From an uncultured Modestobacter sp. (GTDB lineage: Bacteria; Actinomycetota; Actinomycetes; Mycobacteriales; Geodermatophilaceae): 64,000 bases of DNA. Of this stretch, positions 40,499 to 48,672 are shown piece by piece. The notes under the pieces are model-generated. The model had not been told where the DNA came from. It saw only the letters and a program-made list of their open reading frames with translations, and did no database searches. The translations under genes were made by a program, and so were the position numbers. Position 1 is the first letter of the stretch. Every line of letters starts with the position of its first letter. The stretch covers positions 115,769 to 179,768 of the forward strand of contig NZ_CANKUD010000007.1 in assembly GCF_947486615.1 (NCBI RefSeq), read 5' to 3'.

Positions 40499-41467
40499 TC
40501 ACCAGGCGTAGTCCATCGGCGCCGGCTCCTTGCCCGGGAAGAGCTCGTCGAGCCGGTCCAGCTGCGCCCGGTCCAGGGTGATCCCGGTGGCCGCCAGCGA
40601 ACCGGTGAACTGCTCCATGGTCCGGGGCCCGACGATCGGCGCGGTGACGGCCGGGCGGGAGAGCAGCCAGGCGAGGCCGACGTCCGCGGGGGCCAGACCC
40701 CACTCGGCGCAGGCGTCCTCGTAGGCCTGCAACGCCGGCCGGTGCTCCTGCACCGCCTGCTGCACCTGCTCGGAGCTGCGCCGCCCGCCCTCGGTCTTGG
40801 CCAGTACGCCGGCCAGCAGGCCGCCCTGCAGCGGGCTCCAGGGCAGGATGCCGATGCCGTGGTGCTCGGCGGAGGGGATGACCTCCAGCTCGATGTCCCG
40901 GGTCAGCAGGTTGTAGATCGACTGCTCGCTGACCAGGCCGGTGAAGTGCCGCGCGCGAGCGGTCGCCTGGGCGGTGGCCAGCTGCCAGCCGGCGTGGTTG
41001 GACGACCCGACGTAGAGCACCTTGCCCTGGGCCACGAGCGTCTCGCAGGCCTGCCAGATCTCGTCCCAGGGCGTGGCCGGGTCGCTGTGGTGGAACTGGT
41101 ACAGGTCGATCCAGTCGGTCTGCAGCCGGCGCAGTGAGGCGTCGCAGGCGCGCACCAGGTTGCGGGCGGACAGGAACGTGTCGTTGGGCCAGTCGGACAT
41201 GCCGCCGTAGACCTTGGTGGCCAGCACGGTGCGCTCCCGCCGGCCCTCGCCCTGGGCGAACCAGCTGCCCAGCACCTCCTCGGTGCGGCCCTTGCCGGCG
41301 TCGAAGCCGTAGACGTTGGCGGTGTCGAAGAAGTTCACGCCCTCGGCGTGCGCCCGGTCCATGATCGCGTGGCTGTCGGCCTCGTCGGTCTTCCAGCCGA
41401 AGTTCATCGTGCCCAGGCAGAGGCGGGAGACGGACAGGCCGCTGCGGCCGAGGTGGGTCTGGTCCAT
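40499..41467 (-). CDS. Aldo/keto reductase
   Basis: 322-residue NADPH-dependent reductase with a TIM barrel. The catalytic residues show in FDTANVYG (Asp, Tyr), LATKVYG (Lys) and YQFHHSDP (His); the late IVGPRTMEQF segment binds NADPH. It resembles the voltage-gated K+-channel beta-subunit-like (Tas/YajO) group. Physiological substrate unknown. ATG 41467 has CAGGCT 13 bases upstream. Confidence 0.9.
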   Translation of the reverse strand: MDQTHLGRSGLSVSRLCLGTMNFGWKTDEADSHAIMDRAHAEGVNFFDTANVYGFDAGKGRTEEVLGSWFAQGEGRRERTVLATKVYGGMSDWPNDTFLSARNLVRACDASLRRLQTDWIDLYQFHHSDPATPWDEIWQACETLVAQGKVLYVGSSNHAGWQLATAQATARARHFTGLVSEQSIYNLLTRDIELEVIPSAEHHGIGILPWSPLQGGLLAGVLAKTEGGRRSSEQVQQAVQEHRPALQAYEDACAEWGLAPADVGLAWLLSRPAVTAPIVGPRTMEQFTGSLAATGITLDRAQLDRLDELFPGKEPAPMDYAW

Positions 41468-41474
41468 GCGCCCG

Positions 41475-41487
41475 AGCCTGGCACCCT
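41475..41487. promoter_or_regulatory. Divergent leaderless promoters in a 27-bp gap
   Basis: Minus-strand CAGGCT (41475-41480) is 13 bases before ATG 41467. Plus-strand CACCCT (41482-41487) is 13 bases before GTG 41495. The two hexamers are one base apart. Confidence 0.4.
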
Positions 41488-41494
41488 GGCCGCC

Positions 41495-42331
41495 GTGCCG
41501 CAGACCGATCCGCCTGCCCCGGCGTCCGACTCCGCCTTCGACGTCGCCACCGCCGTCACCCGCAGCGAGGGCGGTGGCCTGTCCGCGACCCTCGACCCGG
41601 GCTGGGACGTCGGCGGCGGCATCCTCAACGGGGGCTACCTGCTCTCGGTGGTCGCCCGGGCCGCTGTCCTGGAGTCCCCGCACGCGCACCCGGTCGCGCT
41701 CTCGGCCAGCTATCTGCGCGCCGCCGCGGCCGGCCCGGCGTCGCTGACGGTCACCCCCGGCCCGGCGGGGCGGACACTGGCCCACTCCACCGTGCTGCTC
41801 TCCGACGCCACCGGGCCGGCGGTCAGCGTCCAGGCGACGACGGCGACCCTGACCGCCGACGAGCCGGCGTTCTCCTCGCCGATGCCGGCCGCCACCCCGC
41901 TGGCCGACTGCTTCTCCATCGCGGAGAACGCGCACCTGGCGCCGTCCTCGGTGTCGGTCCCCGGCCTCACCCGGCGGGTGGAGACCCGGCTGGACCCGCA
42001 GACCGCGGGCTGGGCGCTCGGGCAGCCGGGGGAGGAGCCGGTGCTGCGGGCGTGGGTGCGCTTCGCCGACGACCGCGAGCCCGACCCGCTGGCGCTGGTC
42101 ACCTTCGCCGACGCGCTGCCGCCGACGCCCTGGGCGATCGGGCTGTTCGGCTGGGCGCCGACGGTCCAGCTGCAGGTGCTCGTCCGCGCCCTGCCGGCGC
42201 CGGGCTGGTGCCTGGTCGAGGCGCGGGCGAGCGAGATCGCCGGCGGCTGGATCGACGAGGACTACCGGATCTGGGACTCCACCGGCCGGCTCGTCGCGCA
42301 GAGCCGCCAACTCGCCCGCGCCCCCAGATAG
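41495..42331 (+). CDS. Acyl-CoA thioesterase (TesB/double hot-dog type)
   Basis: 278 residues with two hot-dog domains. The first has GWDVGGGILNGGYLLSVVARAA and HPVALSASYLRAA; the second has ARASEIAGGWIDEDYRIWDS with the acidic active-site region, and ends GRLVAQSRQLA. This is the thioesterase-family arrangement common in actinobacteria; it should hydrolyse acyl-CoA of unknown chain length. GTG 41495. Ends five bases before the stem-loop repeat shared with the convergent ABC permease gene. Confidence 0.85.
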   Translation: MPQTDPPAPASDSAFDVATAVTRSEGGGLSATLDPGWDVGGGILNGGYLLSVVARAAVLESPHAHPVALSASYLRAAAAGPASLTVTPGPAGRTLAHSTVLLSDATGPAVSVQATTATLTADEPAFSSPMPAATPLADCFSIAENAHLAPSSVSVPGLTRRVETRLDPQTAGWALGQPGEEPVLRAWVRFADDREPDPLALVTFADALPPTPWAIGLFGWAPTVQLQVLVRALPAPGWCLVEARASEIAGGWIDEDYRIWDSTGRLVAQSRQLARAPR

Positions 42332-42336
42332 CGGAT

Positions 42337-42400
42337 GGAACGGCCCCCTCGCAGGGGCCCGCGCCGAGCGTGCGAGGCGTGGGGGGCGAGGGGGTCCTTC
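42337..42400 (-). repeat. Stop-adjacent stem-loop repeat, copy 4 (convergent genes)
   Basis: On the minus strand GAAGGACC begins two bases after the permease stop (TGA AGAAGGACC). The outer stem CCCCCTCGC/GCGAGGGGG occupies 42344-42352 and 42386-42394, and the far end is GGCCGTTCC. It fills the gap between the two stop codons, so it can serve both genes. Confidence 0.75.
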
Positions 42401-42401
42401 T

Positions 42402-45032
42402 TCAGGCCTCCTGGCGGAGGACCGTGGCCGGGTCGGCGCGGTCGGCGGCCCGCTGGGCGTAGAGCGCGGCGAGCCCGGCGACGAGCAGGACGACGACCGC
42501 GCTGAGCGCCAGCGCCGGCCAGGGCACGTCCAGCAGCGGCGTGGGCGGGCGGACCTGGTCGACGTCCAGCCGCCGGTAGACCAGCGCCACCGCACCCGCC
42601 GCCAGCACCCCGCCCAGCAGCACGCCGGCGACCGCCACCCCGATCAGCTCGACCAACAGCGAGCGCAGGTGTGCGGCGCGGGTGAGCCCGAGCCGACGGG
42701 CCATCACGTAGCCGGCGACCCGGGTGCGTGAGCGGGCCTCCAGGTACAGCAGCAGCCCGCCGACGGCGATCACGCCGACGAACACCGCCAGCGCCGACAG
42801 GTAGCCGAACGTCCAGGTGATCCCCAGGAAGTTGGCGGTGTTGAGCACGACCGCCGGGGTGATCTCCCGACCGGGCAGGCCACCGGCGTCGACGAGCGCA
42901 TCGACCGCCGGGGCGAGCGGCCCGTTGGTCCAGACCTCCGACTGCCGGTTCGAGCCGGCGGTGCGGTCGATGGCGGGCACCCGGTCGGCGGCGACCAGGA
43001 CCATCGGGTCGACGGTGCGCCGACCCGGCAGTACCCGGGCCTGCGCGACCACCTCGGCGGACAGCGGCGTGCTGCCCAGCCGCAGTTCCGGGTCACCCAG
43101 CGGCACCCCCTGGACCACGACCGGGACCCGGCCGTCGACCTCGGGACCCTGCAGTGCGGCCATCAGGTCGGTGAGGGACGCATCGGCGAAGGAGTCGTCC
43201 CAGAACGCCGTTCCGGCGAAGGTGCCGGGGTCGACGGCCAGCACCTGGACGTCGACGCGGTCGCCCTCGGCGTCGACGACGTCGCCGTCGTACCGGACGA
43301 CGAACGTGCCGATCGGATCGACTCCGGGCACCGCGTCGATCCGGGACACCGACGTGAGGGCGCGCGCGGCACCGACCTGCACTCCCACCTTCGCGTCCAG
43401 GGTGGCCTGGGAACTGGCGGTCAGCGTGGCCGTGTAGCCGAGCACGGCGACCGGCAGGGTCACCGCGACCAGCAGCGTCGCGGTGGCCAGGCGGGCGGCG
43501 GTGAGCCGGTTGACGGCGAGGAAGACGGCGGGGGAGCGGCGGCCGGCCCAGCGGCGGAGCCGGGGCAGCAGCGCCGTGACCAGCCGGGCCAGCAGCGCCG
43601 CGGCGCCGGCGACCGCCAGCAGCGGGAACGCCACGAGCAGCCCGTTGACCTGTGCGACGCCGGCGTCGCTGACCACCGCCTCCCGGCTCTCCAGCAGCAC
43701 CCAGCACCACGCGGCCGCGACCAGCAGTGTCACCTCCCAGGGCACCTTCGCCGGCCAGCGGGGTGCGGCGCCCAGCGGCCGTTCGGCCGTGCCCCGCGCA
43801 CGGAGCCCGGCGACGGCGGCCGCCGCGCCCAGGCCGACGACGAAAGCAGCCACCCCGGCCCAGCCCGCGGCCGTGGTCGCCGACCGGTCGAGGTCGTCGG
43901 CCGGGCCCAGGCCGGCGATCAGCAGCCGGGAGGCCGCCCAGCCCAGGGCGGCCCCGGCCAGCGCCGGCAGCCCGAGCTCGAGCGCGGCCTTGCCGGCCAG
44001 CGGCACGGGCCCGACCCCGCGGGCGGCCAGCAGCCGCACCTCGGTGGCCCGCCGGTCGGCCCAGAAGCTGCCGGCCGCGGCGACCAGGACCAGCGCGAGC
44101 AACGCCCCGGCGACGGCGACCGGGATGACCGGGCCACGTAGTCCGCGCTCGATCAGCGACGCGCGGTCGGCCGCCTCGCCGAGGCGCACGTTGACCGCGG
44201 CGAACCGGTCTTCGGGGTCCAGGCCGGTGGCCGTCCGCTGGGCCGTGGCCTGGGTGTCGATCAGGCCACGGGCCTCGGAGATCGAGAGCTCGTCCCGGTC
44301 GAGGGGCACCTCGGCGAGCTGGTCGACCCCGCCCATGCCGGGGCTCAGTTCGTAGAAGACGGCGGGGTCGGTGGTCAGGGCGAGCGCCGGCGGCGGGACG
44401 TTCGCGCTGGTGTCGTTCGCGTACAGCTGGCGGTAGTCGCACCAGAAGGCCCCGGGGTCGACGCTGTAGAGCGCCGTGTACAGGCCGACCACGTCGACCG
44501 GGACGCCGGCGACGGCGATCCGGTCACCCAGCGCGATGCCGGCCCCGTCGGCGTAGTCGGCGGGCAGCCAGATGCCGGCGCCCGGACGCTCCGCCACGAC
44601 GTCGACGTGCTCGAGCGCGGCCGGCCGGTGGAAGAGCGTCACGCCGATGGACGCGGGCTCACCGGCGGCCGTGGTGACCCCGCCGCCGCCTGCCACCAGC
44701 ACCGGCCGGCTGTCCCGACCCTGCTCGCGCCAGGCGGCGGCCAGGGCCTCGTCGGTGGCCGCGGTGGCCGGCGTTGCCGACGGGTCCCCGTTCTGGTCGA
44801 ACTGCAGGGTCCACAGGCCCGTCTGCAGCCAGCCGGCCTCGGCGCACTGCGGGGCGAGCTGCTGCTGCAGGGCAGCCGAGCGGGCGGAGGAGAGGAACAG
44901 TGGGGCGGAGGCGACCGCGCAGGCCAGGATCGCCGAGGTCACCAGCACGGCCAGCACGGCGGCGGGCTGGCGCAGGCCGAGCAGCGGTGCCCGGGTCCAG
45001 GGCGCCAGGCGCCAGAGCGGCGGGCGGCTCAC
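42402..45032 (-). CDS. FtsX-like ABC transporter permease
   Basis: 876 residues. Two FtsX/MacB-type halves: an N-terminal span, a large extracytoplasmic region (residues about 50-300), a four-span block near 310-520 with GSFWADRRATEVRLLAARGV, a second extracytoplasmic region, and a C-terminal three-span block ending LVAGLAALYAQRAADRADPATVLRQEA (ADPATVLR is the family close). Works with ATPases encoded next to it, probably moving a lipid or peptide, or transmitting force. GTG 45032 overlaps the ATPase stop by four bases. Last gene of the six-gene operon. Confidence 0.88.
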   Translation of the reverse strand: MSRPPLWRLAPWTRAPLLGLRQPAAVLAVLVTSAILACAVASAPLFLSSARSAALQQQLAPQCAEAGWLQTGLWTLQFDQNGDPSATPATAATDEALAAAWREQGRDSRPVLVAGGGGVTTAAGEPASIGVTLFHRPAALEHVDVVAERPGAGIWLPADYADGAGIALGDRIAVAGVPVDVVGLYTALYSVDPGAFWCDYRQLYANDTSANVPPPALALTTDPAVFYELSPGMGGVDQLAEVPLDRDELSISEARGLIDTQATAQRTATGLDPEDRFAAVNVRLGEAADRASLIERGLRGPVIPVAVAGALLALVLVAAAGSFWADRRATEVRLLAARGVGPVPLAGKAALELGLPALAGAALGWAASRLLIAGLGPADDLDRSATTAAGWAGVAAFVVGLGAAAAVAGLRARGTAERPLGAAPRWPAKVPWEVTLLVAAAWCWVLLESREAVVSDAGVAQVNGLLVAFPLLAVAGAAALLARLVTALLPRLRRWAGRRSPAVFLAVNRLTAARLATATLLVAVTLPVAVLGYTATLTASSQATLDAKVGVQVGAARALTSVSRIDAVPGVDPIGTFVVRYDGDVVDAEGDRVDVQVLAVDPGTFAGTAFWDDSFADASLTDLMAALQGPEVDGRVPVVVQGVPLGDPELRLGSTPLSAEVVAQARVLPGRRTVDPMVLVAADRVPAIDRTAGSNRQSEVWTNGPLAPAVDALVDAGGLPGREITPAVVLNTANFLGITWTFGYLSALAVFVGVIAVGGLLLYLEARSRTRVAGYVMARRLGLTRAAHLRSLLVELIGVAVAGVLLGGVLAAGAVALVYRRLDVDQVRPPTPLLDVPWPALALSAVVVLLVAGLAALYAQRAADRADPATVLRQEA

Positions 45033-45715
45033 GCGGGTGGCCCGTCGGTGAGCACGCCGTCGCGCATGGAGAGCACCCGGTCGGCGCGGGCCCAGGCGAT
45101 CTCGTCGTGGGTGGCGATCAGCACCGCCGAGCCCTCCCGGGCGGCGTCGGTGACCGCGTCCAGCAGCCGGTCGGCGTGGCCGCGGTCCTGGTGGGCGGTG
45201 GGCTCGTCGGCCAGCAGCACCGCCGGGCGCAGCAGCAGTGCCCGGGCGACGGCGACCCGCTGCTGCTCACCGAGGGAGGCCTGGTGCGGGTAGCGGTCGG
45301 CCAGGTGGTCGATGCCGAAGTCGGTCAGCAGCGCCCGGGCGCGGGGCTCGGCGTCGGCGGTGGTGCCGCGCAGCCGGGCGGGCAGCAGCACGTTGTCGGC
45401 CAGGCTGAGGTCGGCAACCAGCCCGAGCGCCTGCGGCACCAGGGCGAGTTCGCGCCAGCCCAGGTCGGCCGGTGGGCGCCCGGCCAGCGGTCCCAGCTGC
45501 TCCAGCCGGCCCTCGTCGGCGGTCTCCCAGCCGCACAGCAGCGCCAGCAGGGTGCTCTTGCCCGAGCCCGAGGGCCCGACCAGGGCCACGAACTCCCCGG
45601 CGTCCACCCGCAGGTCCACCCCGGCCAGCGCGGTCACCGTCTCCGCGCCGCGGGCGAACCGCTTGACCAGGCCGGTGGCGGCGAAGCCGCCGGCCGGCTG
45701 CAGCCGGGGGCTCAT
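45029..45715 (-). CDS. ABC transporter ATP-binding protein (second ATPase)
   Basis: 228 residues. Walker A GPSGSGKSTL near residue 48, Q-loop in LALVPQALGL, Walker B VLLADEPT, H-loop IATHDEI. The signature, normally LSGGQ, reads ASLGEQQRVAVARAL: Ser-Leu-Gly-Glu-Gln, an unusual form also seen in some MacB/LolD-like partners. It follows the first ATPase with a four-base ATGA overlap. The two may form a heterodimer driving the FtsX permease. Confidence 0.88.
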   Translation of the reverse strand: MSPRLQPAGGFAATGLVKRFARGAETVTALAGVDLRVDAGEFVALVGPSGSGKSTLLALLCGWETADEGRLEQLGPLAGRPPADLGWRELALVPQALGLVADLSLADNVLLPARLRGTTADAEPRARALLTDFGIDHLADRYPHQASLGEQQRVAVARALLLRPAVLLADEPTAHQDRGHADRLLDAVTDAAREGSAVLIATHDEIAWARADRVLSMRDGVLTDGPPA

Positions 45716-46452
45716 GCCGCGACCAGCCGGCCGTGGTCCAGCCGCACGAACCCGTCGGCGATCGCCATCACCCGCGGGTCGTGGGAGGAGATGACGAAGC
45801 CGACGCCGGCGGCGGCGAGGTCCTCCATCGCGACCAGCACCCGCTCGGCGGCGGCGGTGTCCAGCTCGGCGGTCGGCTCGTCGGCGACCACCAACGCGGG
45901 GTTGCCGACCACGCCGCAGGCCACGGCCAGCCGCTGCTGCTCACCACCGGAGAGCTGGGCGGGGTGGTGGTCGGCGCGCTCGCGCAGGCCGAGGCGGCCC
46001 AGCAGCTCCAGGGCGTCGTCCTCGGTGGCCGGTGCTCCGCGCAGTGCGGCGGCGAGCCGGATCTGGGCCACGGCGTCCAGGTAGGGCAGCAGGTTCTCCC
46101 CGGGCCGCTGGAACAGGTAGGCGACCTGGCGCTGGCGCAGCTTCCGCCGGGCCCGGGCGCCGAGCCGGTCGACCCGCTGCCCGGCGATGAGCACCTCCCC
46201 GTCGTCGGGGGAGTCGATGCAGGCCAGCAGCCGCAGCAGCGAGGACTTCCCCGAGCCCGACGGGCCCACCACCACGGTCACCTGGGCGCGGGGGATGGCG
46301 ACCGTGACGTCGTCCAGGGCGGTCACCGACTCGGTCGCCGTCCGGTAGGTCTTGCGCACGCCCCGGCAGACCGCGGCCGGCGCTTCGGGGGTGCTGAACA
46401 ACGGGTCGGCCAGCGGGTCGGCCGCGAAGTGGAAGCCGTCGTCGGTGCTCAT
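45712..46452 (-). CDS. ABC transporter ATP-binding protein (first ATPase)
   Basis: 246 residues of the LolD/MacB type. Walker A GPSGSGKSSL, Q-loop in VAYLFQRPGENLLPYL, a standard signature LSGGEQQRLAVA, Walker B LVVADEPTAEL, H-loop ISSHDPRV. The 12-base gap after the TetR gene and 4-base overlap with the next ATPase place it in one operon. Together with the next two genes it makes a complete FtsX-type ABC system. Confidence 0.9.
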   Translation of the reverse strand: MSTDDGFHFAADPLADPLFSTPEAPAAVCRGVRKTYRTATESVTALDDVTVAIPRAQVTVVVGPSGSGKSSLLRLLACIDSPDDGEVLIAGQRVDRLGARARRKLRQRQVAYLFQRPGENLLPYLDAVAQIRLAAALRGAPATEDDALELLGRLGLRERADHHPAQLSGGEQQRLAVACGVVGNPALVVADEPTAELDTAAAERVLVAMEDLAAAGVGFVISSHDPRVMAIADGFVRLDHGRLVAA

Positions 46453-46464
46453 CGAGGCGAGAGC

Positions 46465-47103
46465 CTAGGTGCTGGGCGCAACCACGCCCGGGAGGTCCAC
46501 GTCCCCGGTCAGATAGCGCTGGACGGTGGGCCCGACGGCCGCGACGAGCTCGTCGGCGGTCGCCGAGGCGAGCGGCTCGACGCGCAGCACGTAGCGGGCC
46601 ATCACCACCCCGATCAGCTGCGAGGCGACCAGCGAGCCGCGTGCCTCCGCCTCGGCGGCAGGGAGGCCCAGCGTGCCGACCACCCGGCGCAGCACCTGGG
46701 AGACCAGGAACTCCCGCAGCAGCCGGGCGGTCCACTCGTTCGTCACCGCGGAGCGCACCAGGGCGAGCCCGGCGGACCGCCCCGGGCCGTCCCACACCTC
46801 CAGCAGCAGCTGGACGACGCGGGCGCCGAGGTCCGCTGGCCCGCCGGCGAGCAGTTCGGGCAGCAGCTCCTCCGGGTCGGCCGGTGCCTCGATCGCGGCG
46901 AGGAACAGCTTGTCCTTGCTGCCGAAGTAGTGGTGCACCAGGGCGGGGTCGACGCCGGCGGCGGTGGCGATCACCCGGATCGAGGCGCCGTCGAAGCCAC
47001 GCTCGGCGAAGGCGGCGCGCGCGGCGGCGAGCACCGCGTCCCGGGTGTCGGGGTTGCCGGGCCGCCGTCCGGTGGGCCGGGCGCGGCGGGCGGGCTGGCT
47101 CAG
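46465..47103 (-). CDS. TetR-family regulator with CTG start
   Basis: 212 residues. TetR DNA-binding domain: AAARAAFAERGFDGASIRVI, AAGVDPALVHHYFGSKDKL (recognition helix); the rest is a ligand/dimer domain. There is no ATG or GTG that keeps the first helix. CTG 47103 does: GGAGGAGG stands five bases before it, and CTGA overlaps the stop of the permease gene. Encoded between two ABC systems in one operon, so it is probably the operon's own repressor. Confidence 0.85.
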   Translation of the reverse strand: MSQPARRARPTGRRPGNPDTRDAVLAAARAAFAERGFDGASIRVIATAAGVDPALVHHYFGSKDKLFLAAIEAPADPEELLPELLAGGPADLGARVVQLLLEVWDGPGRSAGLALVRSAVTNEWTARLLREFLVSQVLRRVVGTLGLPAAEAEARGSLVASQLIGVVMARYVLRVEPLASATADELVAAVGPTVQRYLTGDVDLPGVVAPST

Positions 47104-47867
47104 CTGGTCCTCCTCCGCAGGGTGGCCGCCGCCAGGCCCAGGGCCAGCAGCGCGGCGCCGGCCACGACGCCGACGTCCACCCACATGGTGCCGGTCGCCT
47201 CCGACGAGGCGCCCACCTCCTGCAGCGCCTCGACCGCGTAGGTCAGTGGCAGCACGTCGCTGACCGCCTGCAGCCACCCGGCCAGCTGGTCGCGCGGCAC
47301 CAGCAGCCCGCAGAGGAAGAACTGCGGCAGCACGACCACCGGCATGAACTGCACGGCCTGGAACTCGCTACGGGCGAAGGCGCTGGCCAGCAACCCGAGG
47401 GCGACACCGAGCACCGCGTCGACGACGGCGATCAGCACCACCAGCGCGAGCGGGCCGGCGACGTCCAGGTCGTAGGCGGTGGTCGCGACCGTCACGGTCA
47501 CCAGCGCCTGCAGCGCCGCGGCCAGCCCGAAGGCGGTGCCGTACCCCAGCAACAGGTCCAGCCGGGACAGTGGCGTGGTGAGCAGCCGTTCCAGCGTCCC
47601 CGACGTCCGTTCCCGCAGCATCGCGATGCTGGTGACCAGGAACATCACCACGAACGGGAAGACCCCCAGCATGGTCAGCCCGACCCGGTCGAACGTCCCC
47701 GGCTGACCGGGCGGGGTCGGGACGTCGGCCCACAGCAGGTACAGCAGCCCGAGCAGGGCGCTGGGCAGCACCAGCAGCATCGCCACGGTGCGGTGATCGT
47801 GCCGCAGCTGACGCAGCACCCGCCCGGCGGTGGCGGAGGTCAGCCGGGGGGAGAGCGCGGTGGTCAT
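47100..47867 (-). CDS. ABC-2 type transporter permease
   Basis: 255 residues, six expected spans. It opens ALSPRLTSATAGRVLRQLRHD; then MLLVLPSALLGLLYLLW, FPFVVMFLVTSIAMLRERTSGTLERLLTTPLSRL (the ERTSGTLERLL turn is diagnostic), and VVVLPQFFLCGLLVPRDQLAGW. Exports an unknown molecule, drug-exporter style, with the preceding ATPase. ATG 47867 overlaps the ATPase stop (ATGA). Confidence 0.9.
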   Translation of the reverse strand: MTTALSPRLTSATAGRVLRQLRHDHRTVAMLLVLPSALLGLLYLLWADVPTPPGQPGTFDRVGLTMLGVFPFVVMFLVTSIAMLRERTSGTLERLLTTPLSRLDLLLGYGTAFGLAAALQALVTVTVATTAYDLDVAGPLALVVLIAVVDAVLGVALGLLASAFARSEFQAVQFMPVVVLPQFFLCGLLVPRDQLAGWLQAVSDVLPLTYAVEALQEVGASSEATGTMWVDVGVVAGAALLALGLAAATLRRRTS

Positions 47868-48583
47868 GCCGCCACCCCCTCGGCGCGGACCGGGGAGAGG
47901 AACGCCTCCTCCAGGTCGTCGGTGCCGGTGCGGGCGCGCAGCTGCGCCGGGGTGGAGTCGCTGAGCAGCCGCCCGTCGCGGAGCAGCAGCAGCTGGTCGC
48001 AGCGGCCGGCCTCGTCCATCACGTGGCTTGAGACGACCAGCGTCGTCCCGGCCGCGGCGAGGGCGTGGAAGTGCGCCCAGAGCTCGACCCGCAGCAGCGG
48101 GTCCAGCCCGACCGTCGGCTCGTCGAGCACCAGCAGCTCGGGCCGGGCGACCAGTGCGCAGGCCAGCGAGGCCCGCCCGCGCTGCCCGCCGGACAGGCCA
48201 CCCACCAGCTGCCCGGCCGCGGCGCCCAGGCCCACGTCGGTGAGCGCGGCGTCCGCGGCGGCGGCGTCCCGGCCGGCGAGGGCGGCGAAGTAGCGGGCGT
48301 TCTCCCGGACGGTCAGGTCGGGGTAGACGCTGGGCGACTGGGTCACGTAGCCGACCCGGGCACGCAGCTCCGCGGCGCCGGCCGGCCGGCCCAGCACGGT
48401 GACGGTGCCCGAGTGCACGCGCTGCACGCCGACCACGGCGCGCAGCAGGGTGCTCTTCCCGCTGCCGCTGGGGCCGAGCAGGCCGGTGACCCGGCCGGGT
48501 GGCACCGAGCAGCTGACCTGGTGCAGGACCCGGCGCGCACCGCGGTGCACGACCAGGTCGGAGACGGCGACGGCGGCGTCCAC
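47864..48583 (-). CDS. ABC-2 type transporter ATP-binding protein
   Basis: 239 residues. Walker A GPSGSGKSTLL near residue 37, Q-loop GYVTQSPSVYPDLTVREN, signature GGLSGGQRGRASLA, Walker B LLVLDEPTVGLDP, H-loop VSSHVMDEA. DrrA/CcmA-like, first gene of the six-gene operon. GTG 48583 is chosen: GGAGGA lies five bases before it; the longer frame starts at a TTG (48604) that lacks a ribosome site. Confidence 0.9.
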   Translation of the reverse strand: MDAAVAVSDLVVHRGARRVLHQVSCSVPPGRVTGLLGPSGSGKSTLLRAVVGVQRVHSGTVTVLGRPAGAAELRARVGYVTQSPSVYPDLTVRENARYFAALAGRDAAAADAALTDVGLGAAAGQLVGGLSGGQRGRASLACALVARPELLVLDEPTVGLDPLLRVELWAHFHALAAAGTTLVVSSHVMDEAGRCDQLLLLRDGRLLSDSTPAQLRARTGTDDLEEAFLSPVRAEGVAA

Positions 48584-48600
48584 GGGATCCTCCAGAGAAC

Positions 48601-48630
48601 TCAACGGCTGATGAAGTCAACGCTAGATGA
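48601..48630. promoter_or_regulatory. Direct repeats TCAACGNNNGATGA, candidate operator
   Basis: Two 14-bp boxes (48601-48614 and 48617-48630), 11 of 14 identical, 16 bases apart. They lie 18-47 bases before the start of the six-gene operon and overlap a TTGACT on the minus strand. A TetR or sigma site is plausible. Confidence 0.4.
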
Positions 48631-48672
48631 GTTGTGTCGGCAGGACAAGACCCGGGGCCGTCGCCCGGGGGT

